This document shows, one piece after another, positions 10,000-19,510 of a DNA stretch of 64,000 bases (positions are counted from its first letter, which is position 1; every line of letters begins with the position of its first letter). The translations under genes were made by a program, and so were the position numbers. Source of the DNA: JAJDYQ01 sp963662865 (GTDB lineage: Bacteria > Pseudomonadota > Gammaproteobacteria > JAJDYQ01); contig OY759969.1 in NCBI GenBank assembly GCA_963662865.1, forward strand, positions 868,001 to 932,000. The letters run 5' to 3'. Below the pieces are notes generated by a model, which saw only the letters and a list, made by a program, of their open reading frames with translations, had not been told where the DNA came from and made no database searches.

Positions 10000-11142
10000 T
10001 TAGGGATTTTGCAATCCGGGTATTCCTCGGCGATCTTTTCGCTTTCCTTCTTTTGATAGTAGCTTAAAAGCTCGGTTTCGTAGCGCAGGTGGCCGATATC
10101 CAGCCACTCCCAAAAAACGTTCTTGAACCGTGTGATGTACGAGAGGTGTTTTTGAGGAGGGTGACGGTCTATCATCTACGCTAACATGCACCGACCTGGG
10201 CTGTAAATCACCAGCTTTTGCCATAAATCCCGAATGTACATGCAGTTCACCATCAATCTGTGGGTTAATTATAACGTCGTCAACGGCAATTCCTTCATCT
10301 GCTAATCCTTGGCCCTCAATAAGCCCTTTAACTAGCTTGAAGTCAGTCCCATCAATAAAGGCGATAGAACCTTTCAGCTGCTTCTCACATTCTTCAATCA
10401 TAAATTGTAAGGGTATGTCCGATAATCCGTCATGCCAGTATCCACCACCAATATCACTATGGACTCCGGGAAACCACACTTCAAGAACACGCTTTTCATC
10501 GGCTGAATCATTTTGATTGATAAGCGTCGGTGTGAACGGAACTCTGTTCTCGTCTAATGACATAATATGGACAGCGCGTTCTACATTTTTGTGCAGAGAA
10601 CCATTTTCGAATACCACATCGCTGCTGATTTTTTCTCCAGCACGATGAATACCGTTCATAGCGGCCACGGTATCAAATACACCGAGAAAATCAATCTTGT
10701 AGCTTTCGTTTGTATTCAAAAGCATTGAAACAAATTTTCTCGCCAAGGCAGCCCCTCGACTAAATCCGAAAACAACCAGTTTGTCTTCGTCTTTTTTGTA
10801 TTCGCTCTTTTTAAAATCATCCATCGCTTCGGCAAGTATTCTACGCGAATCTCCACAAGACGGAGCTAATGCCTGATTGATATATTGCTGACCCTTCGTT
10901 ATTAATTTTCCCAATAACGGTACGGAAGAGAGCGGTCCTTCTCGGGTGCCGATACCATTATAGTAATATGTTATCTGGTCTCCACCATCTTCTGTTTTCG
11001 TTTCCGATCGGTCGGTTAAAATGCCACCTCCCAGCAAAAGATGTAGCTTTAAGATATTGCTGATGCTTTCATCTTCCATATAAGACTCGCTGTCGCTCGG
11101 TTCATTACCGGTGCCGTCAAAGCTAAAAACTATAGTTTTCAT
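10000..11142 (-). CDS. DUF2235 alpha/beta-hydrolase (Tle1-like lipase domain)
   Basis: About 380 aa from ATG 11142 (MKTIVFSFDGTGNEP); an AGGA ribosome site supports this start over an upstream in-frame TTG. DUF2235 proteins share the fold of type VI lipase effectors of the Tle1 family. Seen: the N-terminal FDGTGN, the nucleophile motif GFSRGAALAR (serine at about 145), GVFDTVA with the probable catalytic aspartate, HSDIGGGY, and a C-terminal HHTVQERF...YRPPAL that is usual for the family. No signal peptide, no Vgr/PAAR or other type VI genes are nearby, so delivery by T6SS cannot be claimed. The stop overlaps the edge of the duplicated DUF1508 cassette. Confidence 0.8.
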   Translation of the reverse strand: MKTIVFSFDGTGNEPSDSESYMEDESISNILKLHLLLGGGILTDRSETKTEDGGDQITYYYNGIGTREGPLSSVPLLGKLITKGQQYINQALAPSCGDSRRILAEAMDDFKKSEYKKDEDKLVVFGFSRGAALARKFVSMLLNTNESYKIDFLGVFDTVAAMNGIHRAGEKISSDVVFENGSLHKNVERAVHIMSLDENRVPFTPTLINQNDSADEKRVLEVWFPGVHSDIGGGYWHDGLSDIPLQFMIEECEKQLKGSIAFIDGTDFKLVKGLIEGQGLADEGIAVDDVIINPQIDGELHVHSGFMAKAGDLQPRSVHVSVDDRPSPSSKTPLVHHTVQERFLGVAGYRPPALRNRAFKLLSKEGKRKDRRGIPGLQNP

Positions 11143-11307
11143 TTCATTTTTCCTCAAAAAAACACTAAATCGGCCTTCATGATTTCAATATTTGACCATT
11201 CAGGACTTATTGGATAATCCAGCTCTTCCAATAAGAATTTACACGGAAAACTTTGAAAAGTATATGATGGCGAAAGAGCAGGCCCTTGACATCGTCAACG
11301 CGAACAA

Positions 11308-11526
11308 TCACGCGCTTGTCGAGAGGTCATCATCCGATGGCATGTCTTCGTCAAGCAGATGTTCCAGATGACAGGCTTGCTCAGAAAAAAACCCCGGCCA
11401 TGATTGAGGGATGCCCTCTTCGCTGATCGTGTCAAACTGTGACAGCAAGTCGGGGAGTAGGGTGTACTCGACAAAGGTTCGCGCCAGTCCGCCCGGTTCT
11501 ATCGGTTTTATGGTTGTTGCTGCCAT
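11308..11526 (-). CDS. Small acidic protein of unknown function
   Basis: 72 aa, overlapping the last 19 nt of the transposase-like gene upstream, which suggests translational coupling. The sequence has no recognised motif; the C-terminus is rich in aspartate and serine. It may be a second gene of the family 2 mobile unit. 11158-11307 shows no gene. Confidence 0.45.
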   Translation of the reverse strand: MAATTIKPIEPGGLARTFVEYTLLPDLLSQFDTISEEGIPQSWPGFFSEQACHLEHLLDEDMPSDDDLSTSA

Positions 11527-13419
11527 TGGCTGATGATCCTAGCATGTTTTAAGCTCAAACGAAACCTCAGAAATTTCTCAAGAAAATCTTCTTCCGGCAA
11601 GGTATTGATGGCCCGACCCGCCTGCTTGTCTGTCGTCAGACCTAACAAATGGGCCGGGATGTGTGCCTGCTCCGTTTTCAGTCGCAACCGATAATTGCGA
11701 TACAGCATGTAAATCCATAATTTACCCAACACCGCATCAATCCGGTAGTAGTTGCGCATAAAGCTGCGGCCGGCTTTGGCCCGAAGGGTCGGGCGCTGCA
11801 TGGCCCGGACACGCTGGCTCATGGTGTTTATAAAGCTGTCCACCGGTTGCAGGGTCGCACGAAGCATCAACTCAGCGCCATCTTCGTCAAAGGTCTTGTC
11901 CGGCATCCGGGTCAACCAAAGGCTGCGACAATCACCGTATTGCAGACTGTTCGGAGGGTAAGCCAGCCAGGCCCAACCGCCTTTTTTCGAATAGCCTCCC
12001 TTGAAGGCACTCTTGAATACGCCCGCACGCAACTTTCTCTCATCGACAAGCGGCAAGGATAATTGTCCTTGGGGTTGCATTGCCTCTTCAAAGCGAGCTT
12101 CCATGGCTTGATTCGCCTCATCCAATACATGCCGCTGGTCTTTATTGACTTTGTTGACCGGCGCCGTCTCAAGCTGCTTATCGTGTTGAAACAGCGCTAT
12201 CTCCACCTGCCCGGTTCGCATCTCATGGGCCAGAGCACACAGAGCGGCTGGATACAGTTCACGGGCGGCATCCATGTAGTAGTGCACCTTGTCGTACCGG
12301 TTCAGCATCTTCTGTACCGTCAGAAAGTGAGCCGCCTCAGCATAGGGGGAACGAATGAACAAACCGCTTCGTCCAATACTGGGAAACTCACTCTTTACAA
12401 TCGCCGTTTTGATGTTTTGTATATCTATCTGTCCGGGGTACCACAGGCAGTCCCAGTCATCGGTATAGCTCGGCTGACCCGATTGTCTCTGTCGAAACCA
12501 CTGTCGTGTATCCATCGCGTATTCTTCCGAGAGGAAGAATGGATGGATCGCCAAAATAAAATACGTCCGCCTCTGTGCCAGAACCGAGATGATCAGGTTC
12601 AGATGCTCATAGCGTGCCCCTCTACCGTATTTCTTCAAGGACACCTGCATCACATCGGTATAGACCCGTGCCGGCGTCTTGCGGTCTATCGTGTTAAGTC
12701 TCGGATTGAGCAACTTGGCATTACACCAGGCATGGTAATCTCGGAGACAACGACTGATGGCAATCAACTGGTTGTGATACGACTCAGGATTGACCTTGAT
12801 TTTTGCCTGCCATTTGATGTCTCGACGTTTTAATTGTCGGTTTCTCTTCTTTAAGGCCAGTTCGCCCAGAGCTTCAAGCGTATCCGTGACCGAGGCGCCG
12901 CTGAATACGCCCTTGATGATTCTTTTCAATCGCCGTTTTAGCCACAGATCCACATCACCCTTGTGCTGCGCCTCCCCCAGAGTCCATCGGAATAGATCGG
13001 GTTGTGCTGTCTTTGGAGTCCCTGTAGGCCTGACGACGGCAGGCTTTACAACCTGCACGGTAATCGCTCCCCGCCCGGTAATAGGGACTGCGCCTTGGGT
13101 TGTAGTGCTCAAATACATTCAGTCCATGATGGTCACAATCCTCATTCGGACAATCGGCAAAAGGAAGGCTTAACGACAGGTAGTAACGGGCGATGGGGCG
13201 CAGCGCCTGATTGGACTTTACGACAAAGGACTGGCCACAGCACTTGCAGCGCAGCCGACCATTGGTTTCAAGCCGGTAGTGCTTATCAGTTACGGTTTTT
13301 TCGCCCTGAGCAGGCATCTCCCCAGCGTATGGTATGCCAAAGTGGGGGCACATCGGATTGCGGCACATAGCCCAACTAAAGCATTGACCGAACTCGGGGA
13401 GGTGAATCGGATGAATCAC
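11508..13419 (-). CDS. Twin-zinc-ribbon transposase-like protein, family 2 (one frameshift)
   Basis: The N-terminal frame starts at GTG 13419 and carries zinc pairs MCRNPMC, CKCC, then DCPNEDC and CKAC, the same layout as family 1. Near 13010-13030 the frame changes, and the remainder (from about TPKTAQPDLFRWTL) is open to 11508, giving roughly 630 aa in all. The C-terminus includes MQRPTLRAKAGRSFMRNYY and KLWIYMLYRNYRLRLKTEQ, compatible with the end of a DDE transposase. Whether the shift is a mutation or a programmed frameshift cannot be told from one copy; the fragment at 7459-7692 ends before this point. Assignment as a transposase is inference from the repeated, element-like context. Confidence 0.6.
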
Positions 13420-13620
13420 GGAAAAGTCAGGTTGATAGAGAACAAGGGATGCTTTCTATCATGCCACCGGGCGGTCGATGATACAACGAGGCGATTGGCT
13501 TTTTTACCTCGTTGTAAAAGTGGATTCTAACTAAAATGGAGTGATTTTTATAAGCCGTTGATTACTAAAGATAAATGACCTTTTCGGTCTGCTGGATTGG
13601 GTGAAAATAACGCCATTTGG

Positions 13621-13639
13621 GCCCAAAAATTACAAACGG
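13621..13639 (-). repeat. Inverted repeat, right copy (partner at 7738-7756)
   Basis: Reverse complement of the 18-bp sequence at 7738. It lies 3-20 bp downstream of the 3' end of tRNA-Ser. Orientation is inverted, so it is not a direct attL/attR pair. 13420-13620 contains no gene. Confidence 0.5.
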
Positions 13640-13642
13640 CTA

Positions 13643-13733
13643 TGGCGGAGAGAGAGGGATTCGAACCCTCGGTACCCGTTTAGGGTACACACACTTTCCA
13701 GGCGTGCTCCTTCGACCACTCGGACATCTCTCC
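13643..13733 (-). tRNA. tRNA-Ser (GGA)
   Basis: A complete class II tRNA: acceptor GGAGAGA paired with TCTCTCC, a D-arm, an anticodon arm with loop containing GGA, a long variable arm (GTACCC...GGGTAC), T-arm GAGGGTTCGAATCCCTC, and encoded CCA at 13643-13645. It reads UCC/UCU codons. It marks the right edge of the IS-rich region. Confidence 0.95.
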
Positions 13734-13991
13734 AGTATTACGGCCATTTGGTTTGAGTGCAGGGCAACGCCCCTGCCACGCCGCCAGTTCGGAATCCGCG
13801 CCTCGCGTTTTGCAGGCCGTGTTCGCATGGTGGACAAATGGTATTGCTGCGCTTATTCGGAATATCTCCATTGGCGGCAGGGAAGATTATATGAAACAGC
13901 CTTATTCTGCAATTCGCCCATGCGCTATGCGGCTTAGAGATATTGATTTTTTGGCTTTATTCGTCCGTACGATTCCGGCATCATACGCGTT

Positions 13992-14099
13992 CGGTTCGTG
14001 CCGGTGCCTCCGCGACGATAAGCTGTAAACTCGGTCAGGCCCGGAAGGGAGCAGCCGCAGCGGCGGATTCGGGTGCCGGAGATTTGCTGGCACGAACCG
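13992..14099 (+). ncRNA. ffs: 4.5S RNA (signal recognition particle RNA)
   Basis: A long hairpin whose outer strands CGGTTCGTGCC and GGCACGAACCG pair at the ends. The apical domain holds the conserved GGTCAGGCCCGGAAGGGAGCAGCC-type motif, with the GGAA tetraloop region and the asymmetric Ffh-binding loop. It partners Ffh for co-translational membrane targeting. Location just before dnaX is a conserved bacterial arrangement. 13734-13991 has no convincing gene. Confidence 0.93.
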
Positions 14100-14169
14100 T
14101 TCTGACACATCGTGAGTATGCAGATATGATCGGAGTATTTATCTAGTCTTCTTAAAATGGCATAATTGC

Positions 14170-15777
14170 ATGAGTTATCAGGTTCTAGCGCGTAAGTGGC
14201 GCCCGAAAAACTTTGAGGAACTGGTTGGTCAGGAACATGTTGCGCGAGCCTTGATTAACGGACTGGATAGTGATCGCCTGCATCATGCGTTTCTCTTCAC
14301 CGGGACGCGAGGTGTTGGTAAGACCACTATTGCGCGCATCCTTTCAAAGTCATTGAATTGTGATACCGGGATTACTTCCAAGCCCTGCGGACAGTGTTCG
14401 GCTTGTATCGAGGTTGATGAAGGAAGGTTTGTAGATTTGATTGAAGTTGATGCGGCATCCCGGACCAAGGTTGAGGATACCCGCGAGCTGCTGGAAAATG
14501 TTCAGTACAGGCCGACCAGAGGGCGCTACAAAGTCTATCTTATTGACGAAGTACATATGCTCTCCAGGCACAGCTTCAATGCTTTGTTGAAGACGCTTGA
14601 AGAGCCGCCACCGCACGTCAAGTTTCTACTGGCTACAACCGACCCTCAAAAACTGCCGATTACAGTTCTGTCTCGCTGTTTGCAGTTTAATCTCAAGAAA
14701 TTGCCTGCTGCTGATATTGTGCAGCGTCTGTCTCATATTTTAGAACAGGAAAATATTAGCTTTGATGAATCCGGCTTGCGCCTACTGGCGCGTGGTGCGG
14801 AAGGAAGTATGAGGGATGCCCTGAGCCTTCTCGATCAGGCTATTGCTTTTAGCGGGGGGCAGGTAGCTGATAACGAAGTGCGCAATATGCTGGGCACCAT
14901 CGAAACCAGTCACATATACGATCTGATTGCACAGATTCATCGGAACGATGCGGCTGCGATTATGCAGACGATGAAGGTTCTGGATGAACGCAGTCCGGAC
15001 TATCTGGATGCGCTGGCGGAAATAGTTTCGATACTGCACCATATTGCTATGGAACAGCAGGTGGCTGGTTTTATAACGGAGGACTGGGATAATCCGGATA
15101 AGATTCAGTCACTTGCCAAGGATATCTTGCCGCAGGATGTTCAGCTTTATTATCAGATTGCTTTGCAGGGACATGATGATTTGAAGTTAAACCCTGTGCC
15201 ACGGGAGGGGTTTGAGATGATCCTGCTGCGTATGATCGCGTTTCGCCCTTGGCAGGAAAAGCCGATAAAGCAAAATGTTACCATGTCTCCTGCAGATACA
15301 GAGGTTCCTGATAGCACCGAGTTATCTGATGCGGCGCCAGCCGATGTGCTCTCCAATCTTTCTGGATCAGCATCAACCGTTTTGTCCGATCATTTACCTG
15401 ACTGGCTGGAGATATTCAATAAGCTTGGTTTACAGGCCATCCCGCGGCAATTGGCCGCGAATTGCCAGTTGGAGGCGATTAAGGACGACACTGTACATCT
15501 TATATTGGATCAGGCTCACGCAAGAATACTCAGTGCCGGGCCGGTGCAGAAAATTGAAGATGCGCTTACTGGGTTTTTCGGAAAACCAGTGAAGGTCAGG
15601 ATACAGCCTGGCATTGTTCCTTCAGAGACGCCGATGCAGTGTAAACTGCGTCAGGATGGGGAGCGTCACGCGGCGGCTGTCGAGTCAATTCAACAAGATG
15701 AAAATGTCCGCATGATGAAAGAAATGTTTGGGGCGACGGTGGCGGTTGATACGATTCAACCGATTGATGAAAGTTAA
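14170..15777 (+). CDS. dnaX: DNA polymerase III subunits gamma/tau
   Basis: 535 aa. The clamp-loader ATPase: Walker A GTRGVGKTT (about 45-53), a zinc site formed by cysteines in LNCDTGITSKPCGQCSAC, Walker B LIDEVHMLSRHSFNALLKTLEEPP, sensor 1 LATTDPQKLP and the arginine finger region SRC. It loads the beta clamp and links polymerase cores and DnaB. The C-terminal about 170 residues are variable, as in tau. I saw no clear A-rich slippery heptamer for making gamma by frameshift. First gene of dnaX-ybaB-recR; the next gene starts 18 nt downstream. Confidence 0.97.
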   Translation: MSYQVLARKWRPKNFEELVGQEHVARALINGLDSDRLHHAFLFTGTRGVGKTTIARILSKSLNCDTGITSKPCGQCSACIEVDEGRFVDLIEVDAASRTKVEDTRELLENVQYRPTRGRYKVYLIDEVHMLSRHSFNALLKTLEEPPPHVKFLLATTDPQKLPITVLSRCLQFNLKKLPAADIVQRLSHILEQENISFDESGLRLLARGAEGSMRDALSLLDQAIAFSGGQVADNEVRNMLGTIETSHIYDLIAQIHRNDAAAIMQTMKVLDERSPDYLDALAEIVSILHHIAMEQQVAGFITEDWDNPDKIQSLAKDILPQDVQLYYQIALQGHDDLKLNPVPREGFEMILLRMIAFRPWQEKPIKQNVTMSPADTEVPDSTELSDAAPADVLSNLSGSASTVLSDHLPDWLEIFNKLGLQAIPRQLAANCQLEAIKDDTVHLILDQAHARILSAGPVQKIEDALTGFFGKPVKVRIQPGIVPSETPMQCKLRQDGERHAAAVESIQQDENVRMMKEMFGATVAVDTIQPIDES

Positions 15778-15795
15778 TTTTATTGAGGCGATGTT

Positions 15796-16116
15796 ATGAA
15801 AGGTGGTTTAGGCAATCTTATGAAGCAGGCTCAGAAAATGCAGGAAGATATGCAGAAGAGACAGGAGGAAATGGCGAATATGGAGGTTATTGGTGAGTCC
15901 GGCGGGGGAATGGTTAAAGTAGCCGTGAACGGTAAGCATGAAGCCCGTCGCGTCGAGCTTGATGGAAGCATAATGGACGATAAGGAAATGCTGGAAGACC
16001 TGATTGCGGCGGCCATTAATGATGCCGCTCATAAAGTTGAAAGTCAGATGCGAGATCAGATGTCGGATATGCTCGGTGGTTTGAATCTACCCCCGGGCGT
16101 GAAGTTGCCGTTCTAA
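15796..16116 (+). CDS. ybaB: YbaB/EbfC nucleoid-associated protein
   Basis: 106 aa: MKGGLGNLMKQAQKMQEDMQ start, a coiled-coil helix rich in Met/Gln, then GGGMVKVAVNGKHEARRVELD and a C-terminal helix ending LNLPPGVKLPF. These are the marks of the YbaB/EbfC family, dimeric proteins that bind DNA. Sits between dnaX and recR as in most gammaproteobacteria. Confidence 0.95.
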   Translation: MKGGLGNLMKQAQKMQEDMQKRQEEMANMEVIGESGGGMVKVAVNGKHEARRVELDGSIMDDKEMLEDLIAAAINDAAHKVESQMRDQMSDMLGGLNLPPGVKLPF

Positions 16117-16286
16117 ACTCGTAAATTGCACGCAGTTATTAAAGTGCAAGCCCCTCACAGCTCGATTATTCTAGTGATTTTCATTAAAGCTCTGGACAAT
16201 GCCCTGCCAAGGCAGGGGTACTATTATATCATGGCTACAACCGTATCGTCATTGGCTGGCGGACAAATAACAGTTTTTCACGCTAT

Positions 16287-16895
16287 ATGTCAGACAACAC
16301 TCATAAAAATCTGATTGAACAATTGATTGAGGCGCTACGTGTCATGCCTGGCATAGGACAGAAATCAGCCCAGCGGATTGCATTTCATTTATTACAGCGA
16401 GATCGAGAGGGGGCAAGCTACCTGGGGCAATCGTTAATCACCGCTATGGATAAGGTGAGTAACTGTAGCTGGTGTCGCAACCTGACTGAAGATGAGGTCT
16501 GCCGTATCTGTCGCGATGAACGGCGTGATACCAGTGTCCTGTGCGTGGTAGAATCACCGATTGACGTCATGGCGCTGGAACAGGCTACGGATTATCGGGG
16601 GTTATTTTTCGTCCTGATGGGTCATCTGTCCCCGCTTGACAGAATAGGTCCTGAAGATGTTGGCATGGATTTGTTGGCCCGGCGCTTTAAAAACGAGGAG
16701 ATCAAGGAAGTGATTCTCGCCACAAACCCGACCGTAGAAGGCGAGGCAACGGCATTTTATATCAGTGATCTAGCGAAAGAATCCGGTATTAACTGCTCTC
16801 GCATCGCATATGGTGTTCCTGTAGGTGGAGAGCTTGAATATATTGATAAGGGGACAATTGCCCACGCCTTCAGTGGTCGCCAGAAAATGCTATAG
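16287..16895 (+). CDS. recR: Recombination mediator RecR
   Basis: 202 aa. Helix-hairpin-helix MPGIGQKSAQRIAFHLL, zinc finger C-x2-C...C-x2-C (CSWC, CRIC), and the Toprim domain with VVESPIDVMALEQ, ending in GVPVGGELEYIDKGTIAHAFSGR. Works with RecFO to load RecA at gaps. The 170 bp before it includes a perfect 7-bp inverted repeat (CCCTGCC/GGCAGGG at 16203-16218) with an AT-rich stretch after it, so recR may have its own promoter. Confidence 0.97.
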   Translation: MSDNTHKNLIEQLIEALRVMPGIGQKSAQRIAFHLLQRDREGASYLGQSLITAMDKVSNCSWCRNLTEDEVCRICRDERRDTSVLCVVESPIDVMALEQATDYRGLFFVLMGHLSPLDRIGPEDVGMDLLARRFKNEEIKEVILATNPTVEGEATAFYISDLAKESGINCSRIAYGVPVGGELEYIDKGTIAHAFSGRQKML

Positions 16896-16917
16896 GTCGG
16901 ATGATTATCATGCGGCC

Positions 16918-18000
16918 ATGAATGTTTCTCGGCATTACCAGCAAGCCATGCGGCGGGAGGGATTTTCCCTCGATGATGGGCAACGTGCGGTCGTGCTTAT
17001 GCTCGATGATATCTATCATGCGCTGGTGAATGGCGATGGGACGAACGGCATTTTTTCGAAATGGCTTGGACGTAAGGCAGAGCCTGTCAAAGGTTTGTAT
17101 CTGTGGGGAGGCGTTGGTCGTGGCAAGACTTTTCTTATGGATATCTTTTACAATGTTTTGCCTATAGAGGAAAAACACCGGCTGCATTTTCACCGCTTTA
17201 TGATTCTGGCGCATGAGCGTCTGCATGAGTTCGGGAAAAATTCCAGTGCGCTCAGGAAGGTTGCACGGGAATACGCCAGGAAATACCGGGTGTTATGCCT
17301 GGATGAAATGCATATTACTGACGAAGGTGATGCCGTCATTATGGAGGGCTTACTGGTCAATATGCTTTCTCAGGGCATGACCCTGGTTACAACGTCCAAC
17401 AGAGCGCCGGATGATCTGACCGATGATCCTTACATTGATCGGCTGTTTAATCGGGCAGTGGGTGTCTTGAAAAACAATCTGCACGTCGTGAACATGGATG
17501 GCGACGTTGATTACCGGCTTTGTCATATGGAAACGGCTGAAATATGGCACAGTCCGTTGGATAACGAGTCCTTCGACGCATTGGAAAATGCCTTTTATGA
17601 ATGTAGTGGAGTTGGGCTGAGTGAGGCAGATCACATCATTATCAATCAGCGTCGTGTCCCTGTCGTGAAATGGTCAGGTGGCATTGCCTGGTTTGACTTT
17701 AATGTGATTTGCGGACCGCCCAGGGCGCGGATTGACTACATAGAAATCGCACGTTTTTTTCATACCGTGATTATTCAGAACGTACCGGAACTCAATGACG
17801 ATAACAATGACTGCGCACGTCGCCTGAACTTATTGATTGATGAATTTTATGACCATAACGTCAAGTTGATTGTGTCTTCCTCGCAGGCTGTAGAGAACCT
17901 GTATCAGGGCACTCGCCTGGCGTTTGAATTTCAACGGACACGAAGCCGCCTGCAGGAAATGCAGTCACATGGATATCTGGCAAGGGAGCACGATTCCTGA
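16918..18000 (+). CDS. zapE: AFG1-like ATPase ZapE
   Basis: 360 aa from ATG 16918 (MNVSRHYQQAM); an earlier ATG at 16825 overlaps recR and is not favoured. Walker A GGVGRGKTFLMD, Walker B LCLDEMHITDEGDA, and the downstream TTSNRAPDDL motif identify the AFG1/ZapE family, which associates with the division ring and destabilises FtsZ polymers. Preceded by recR by 22 nt, so possibly co-transcribed. The usual neighbours (rplM-rpsI) are absent. Confidence 0.92.
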   Translation: MNVSRHYQQAMRREGFSLDDGQRAVVLMLDDIYHALVNGDGTNGIFSKWLGRKAEPVKGLYLWGGVGRGKTFLMDIFYNVLPIEEKHRLHFHRFMILAHERLHEFGKNSSALRKVAREYARKYRVLCLDEMHITDEGDAVIMEGLLVNMLSQGMTLVTTSNRAPDDLTDDPYIDRLFNRAVGVLKNNLHVVNMDGDVDYRLCHMETAEIWHSPLDNESFDALENAFYECSGVGLSEADHIIINQRRVPVVKWSGGIAWFDFNVICGPPRARIDYIEIARFFHTVIIQNVPELNDDNNDCARRLNLLIDEFYDHNVKLIVSSSQAVENLYQGTRLAFEFQRTRSRLQEMQSHGYLAREHDS

Positions 18001-18108
18001 GCAATCAGGACCCAACACTGTCTTATTGTAAGGCGACAGCGTCAAGTTGTCTTAATTCGCCGCATTCGTATGGAAAGATTACAAGTGGCGGTTTTGGGAA
18101 TACAGATG

Positions 18109-19170
18109 TTATTGCCAGACATCCTCAAGAAACCGGCTTTGCCCATGTCGATATACTTCAAATTCTGTCGCCTTTATATTGTGCCTTTGTAGAGCCGCCG
18201 CCAGTTTTACCGGCGGCTCATCAAGCGGTTCATCAGTCAGGACAAACGTACCCCAGTGCATGGCAACCGAATAGCGGGAGCGGAGGTCCCGGTGAATCAG
18301 GACCGCTTCTTCGGGGTCAACGTGATAAGGCTTCATGAACCAGCGGGGCGCATAGGCACCAATTGGAATCAAGGCCAGATCAAACAAACCGTATTTGTTG
18401 CCGATATCCTTGAAGTGCCTGACGTAACCGGAATCGCCGGCAAAAAAGATTCGCCTGTCTTTTGTGCTGATAACCCAGGAAGCCCAGAGCCGCTCAAAGT
18501 CGTCGAACAGGGTGCGCTTGCCCCAGTGCTGTGCCGGTTCCGCAGTAAACCGAATATTCTTAATAGTATGACTTTCACCCCAGTCGAGCTCGGTGACCTG
18601 AATGTCCTCCAGGTTCAGGTCGTCAAACCAGGCTTTCATGCCCAGTGGAACCAGGAAGTGAATACTTGCGGTGTGTTTCGCAAGACCTTTAATCGAGTTC
18701 ACGTCCAGCGAGTCGTAATGGTCGTGCGAAATCACCACGGTGTTGATTTCCGGTAAATCCTGAATCGATATGGCGGATGGTACGGCACGCCGTGGCCCGG
18801 CCCACGAGACTGGCGAGGCACGATCCGAAAACTGCGGGTCGGTCAGAATGTTCATGCCGTCGATCTGGATGAGAAAGGTGGCATGACCAATCCAGGTCAA
18901 TGACGGTCGAGACGTGTTCGCCCGTATATTCTGGTGCTGAGAGCGATCAATGGGAAAGTCATAACTGTTCGCGTCATGTATGTCTTTCGATAGCTGTCCC
19001 CATTTCCAGGTGATGAATGCGATGAAGCCTTTCGAGTCATCGTAATAGATGTTCCTGAAGCCGCTCGGAGTATGATGCGCCTTACCGGAATCGTAATGCG
19101 GGTTACTGGTGCATGAGGCTAGTGCCAGCACCGCTATGGTCAGCAGGATGGCGGCAGGTGTGATACGCAT
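18109..19170 (-). CDS. Lipoprotein metallo-beta-lactamase-fold hydrolase (NAPE-PLD/UlaG-like)
   Basis: 353 aa. N-terminal signal with lipobox LALASC (Cys about 20), so probably a lipoprotein. The metal-binding motif is HDHYDSLD, preceded by WIGHATFLIQIDGMNILTDPQFSDRASP and followed by QHWGKRT, FAGDSGY and AMHWGTF, as in the NAPE-PLD-like group that hydrolyses phospholipid-type phosphodiesters in animals. The bacterial substrate is unknown. Convergent with zapE. Confidence 0.85.
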   Translation of the reverse strand: MRITPAAILLTIAVLALASCTSNPHYDSGKAHHTPSGFRNIYYDDSKGFIAFITWKWGQLSKDIHDANSYDFPIDRSQHQNIRANTSRPSLTWIGHATFLIQIDGMNILTDPQFSDRASPVSWAGPRRAVPSAISIQDLPEINTVVISHDHYDSLDVNSIKGLAKHTASIHFLVPLGMKAWFDDLNLEDIQVTELDWGESHTIKNIRFTAEPAQHWGKRTLFDDFERLWASWVISTKDRRIFFAGDSGYVRHFKDIGNKYGLFDLALIPIGAYAPRWFMKPYHVDPEEAVLIHRDLRSRYSVAMHWGTFVLTDEPLDEPPVKLAAALQRHNIKATEFEVYRHGQSRFLEDVWQ

Positions 19171-19510
19171 GAAGGACTGAAATAACAGAAAACAATCCGT
19201 TTAATGGTGTGCCGTCCGTGTGTCGGCCGACTCGAGACAAACGTTTCTGCACAATACGCTCGTTGAAGCAGAGATTCAGAATACTGGTTATCGCCGTTGG
19301 TTAGCATCAGAGGTGTTAAGTAGCAAAATGAGCGGGCAGTTTATAATGAAAAGCGTGTGGATGTTCCAAATTTAGTCATTTCCCCGGTTCCCATACCCTG
19401 CACACTCCTCATGGTATCATGAAAAATACAGTGGTATGCAAATCCTGCTCAGGGGCGTAGAGATGACAGAAAAGAATAAAATCCCGATGAATTCTCTATA
19501 ATGCGTCTCC
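19171..19510. promoter_or_regulatory. Divergent intergenic region between the MBL lipoprotein and recQ
   Basis: 340 bp with no gene. A TATAAT hexamer at 19496-19501 lies just 10 bp before the recQ ATG, so if it is a -10 element the recQ message would be almost leaderless. No clear operator or terminator was seen. Confidence 0.3.

Noticed and set aside
12063..12833. 256-aa plus-strand frame inside the family 2 gene
   Set aside because: It is antisense to a coding frame with consistent zinc-ribbon and DDE-like features, and has no recognisable domain.
7738..13639. attL/attR of an integrative island at tRNA-Ser
   Set aside because: The two copies are inverted, not direct, and neither repeats the tRNA 3' end.
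13617..13937. 106-aa frame across tRNA-Ser
   Set aside because: It overlaps a complete tRNA gene and has no ribosome site.
14170..15777. Programmed -1 frameshift in dnaX
   Set aside because: I saw no A-AAA-AAG heptamer or equivalent in the expected region.
16825..16917. Longer zapE start at 16825
   Set aside because: It would overlap recR out of frame for 70 nt; the ATG at 16918 gives a family-like N-terminus.
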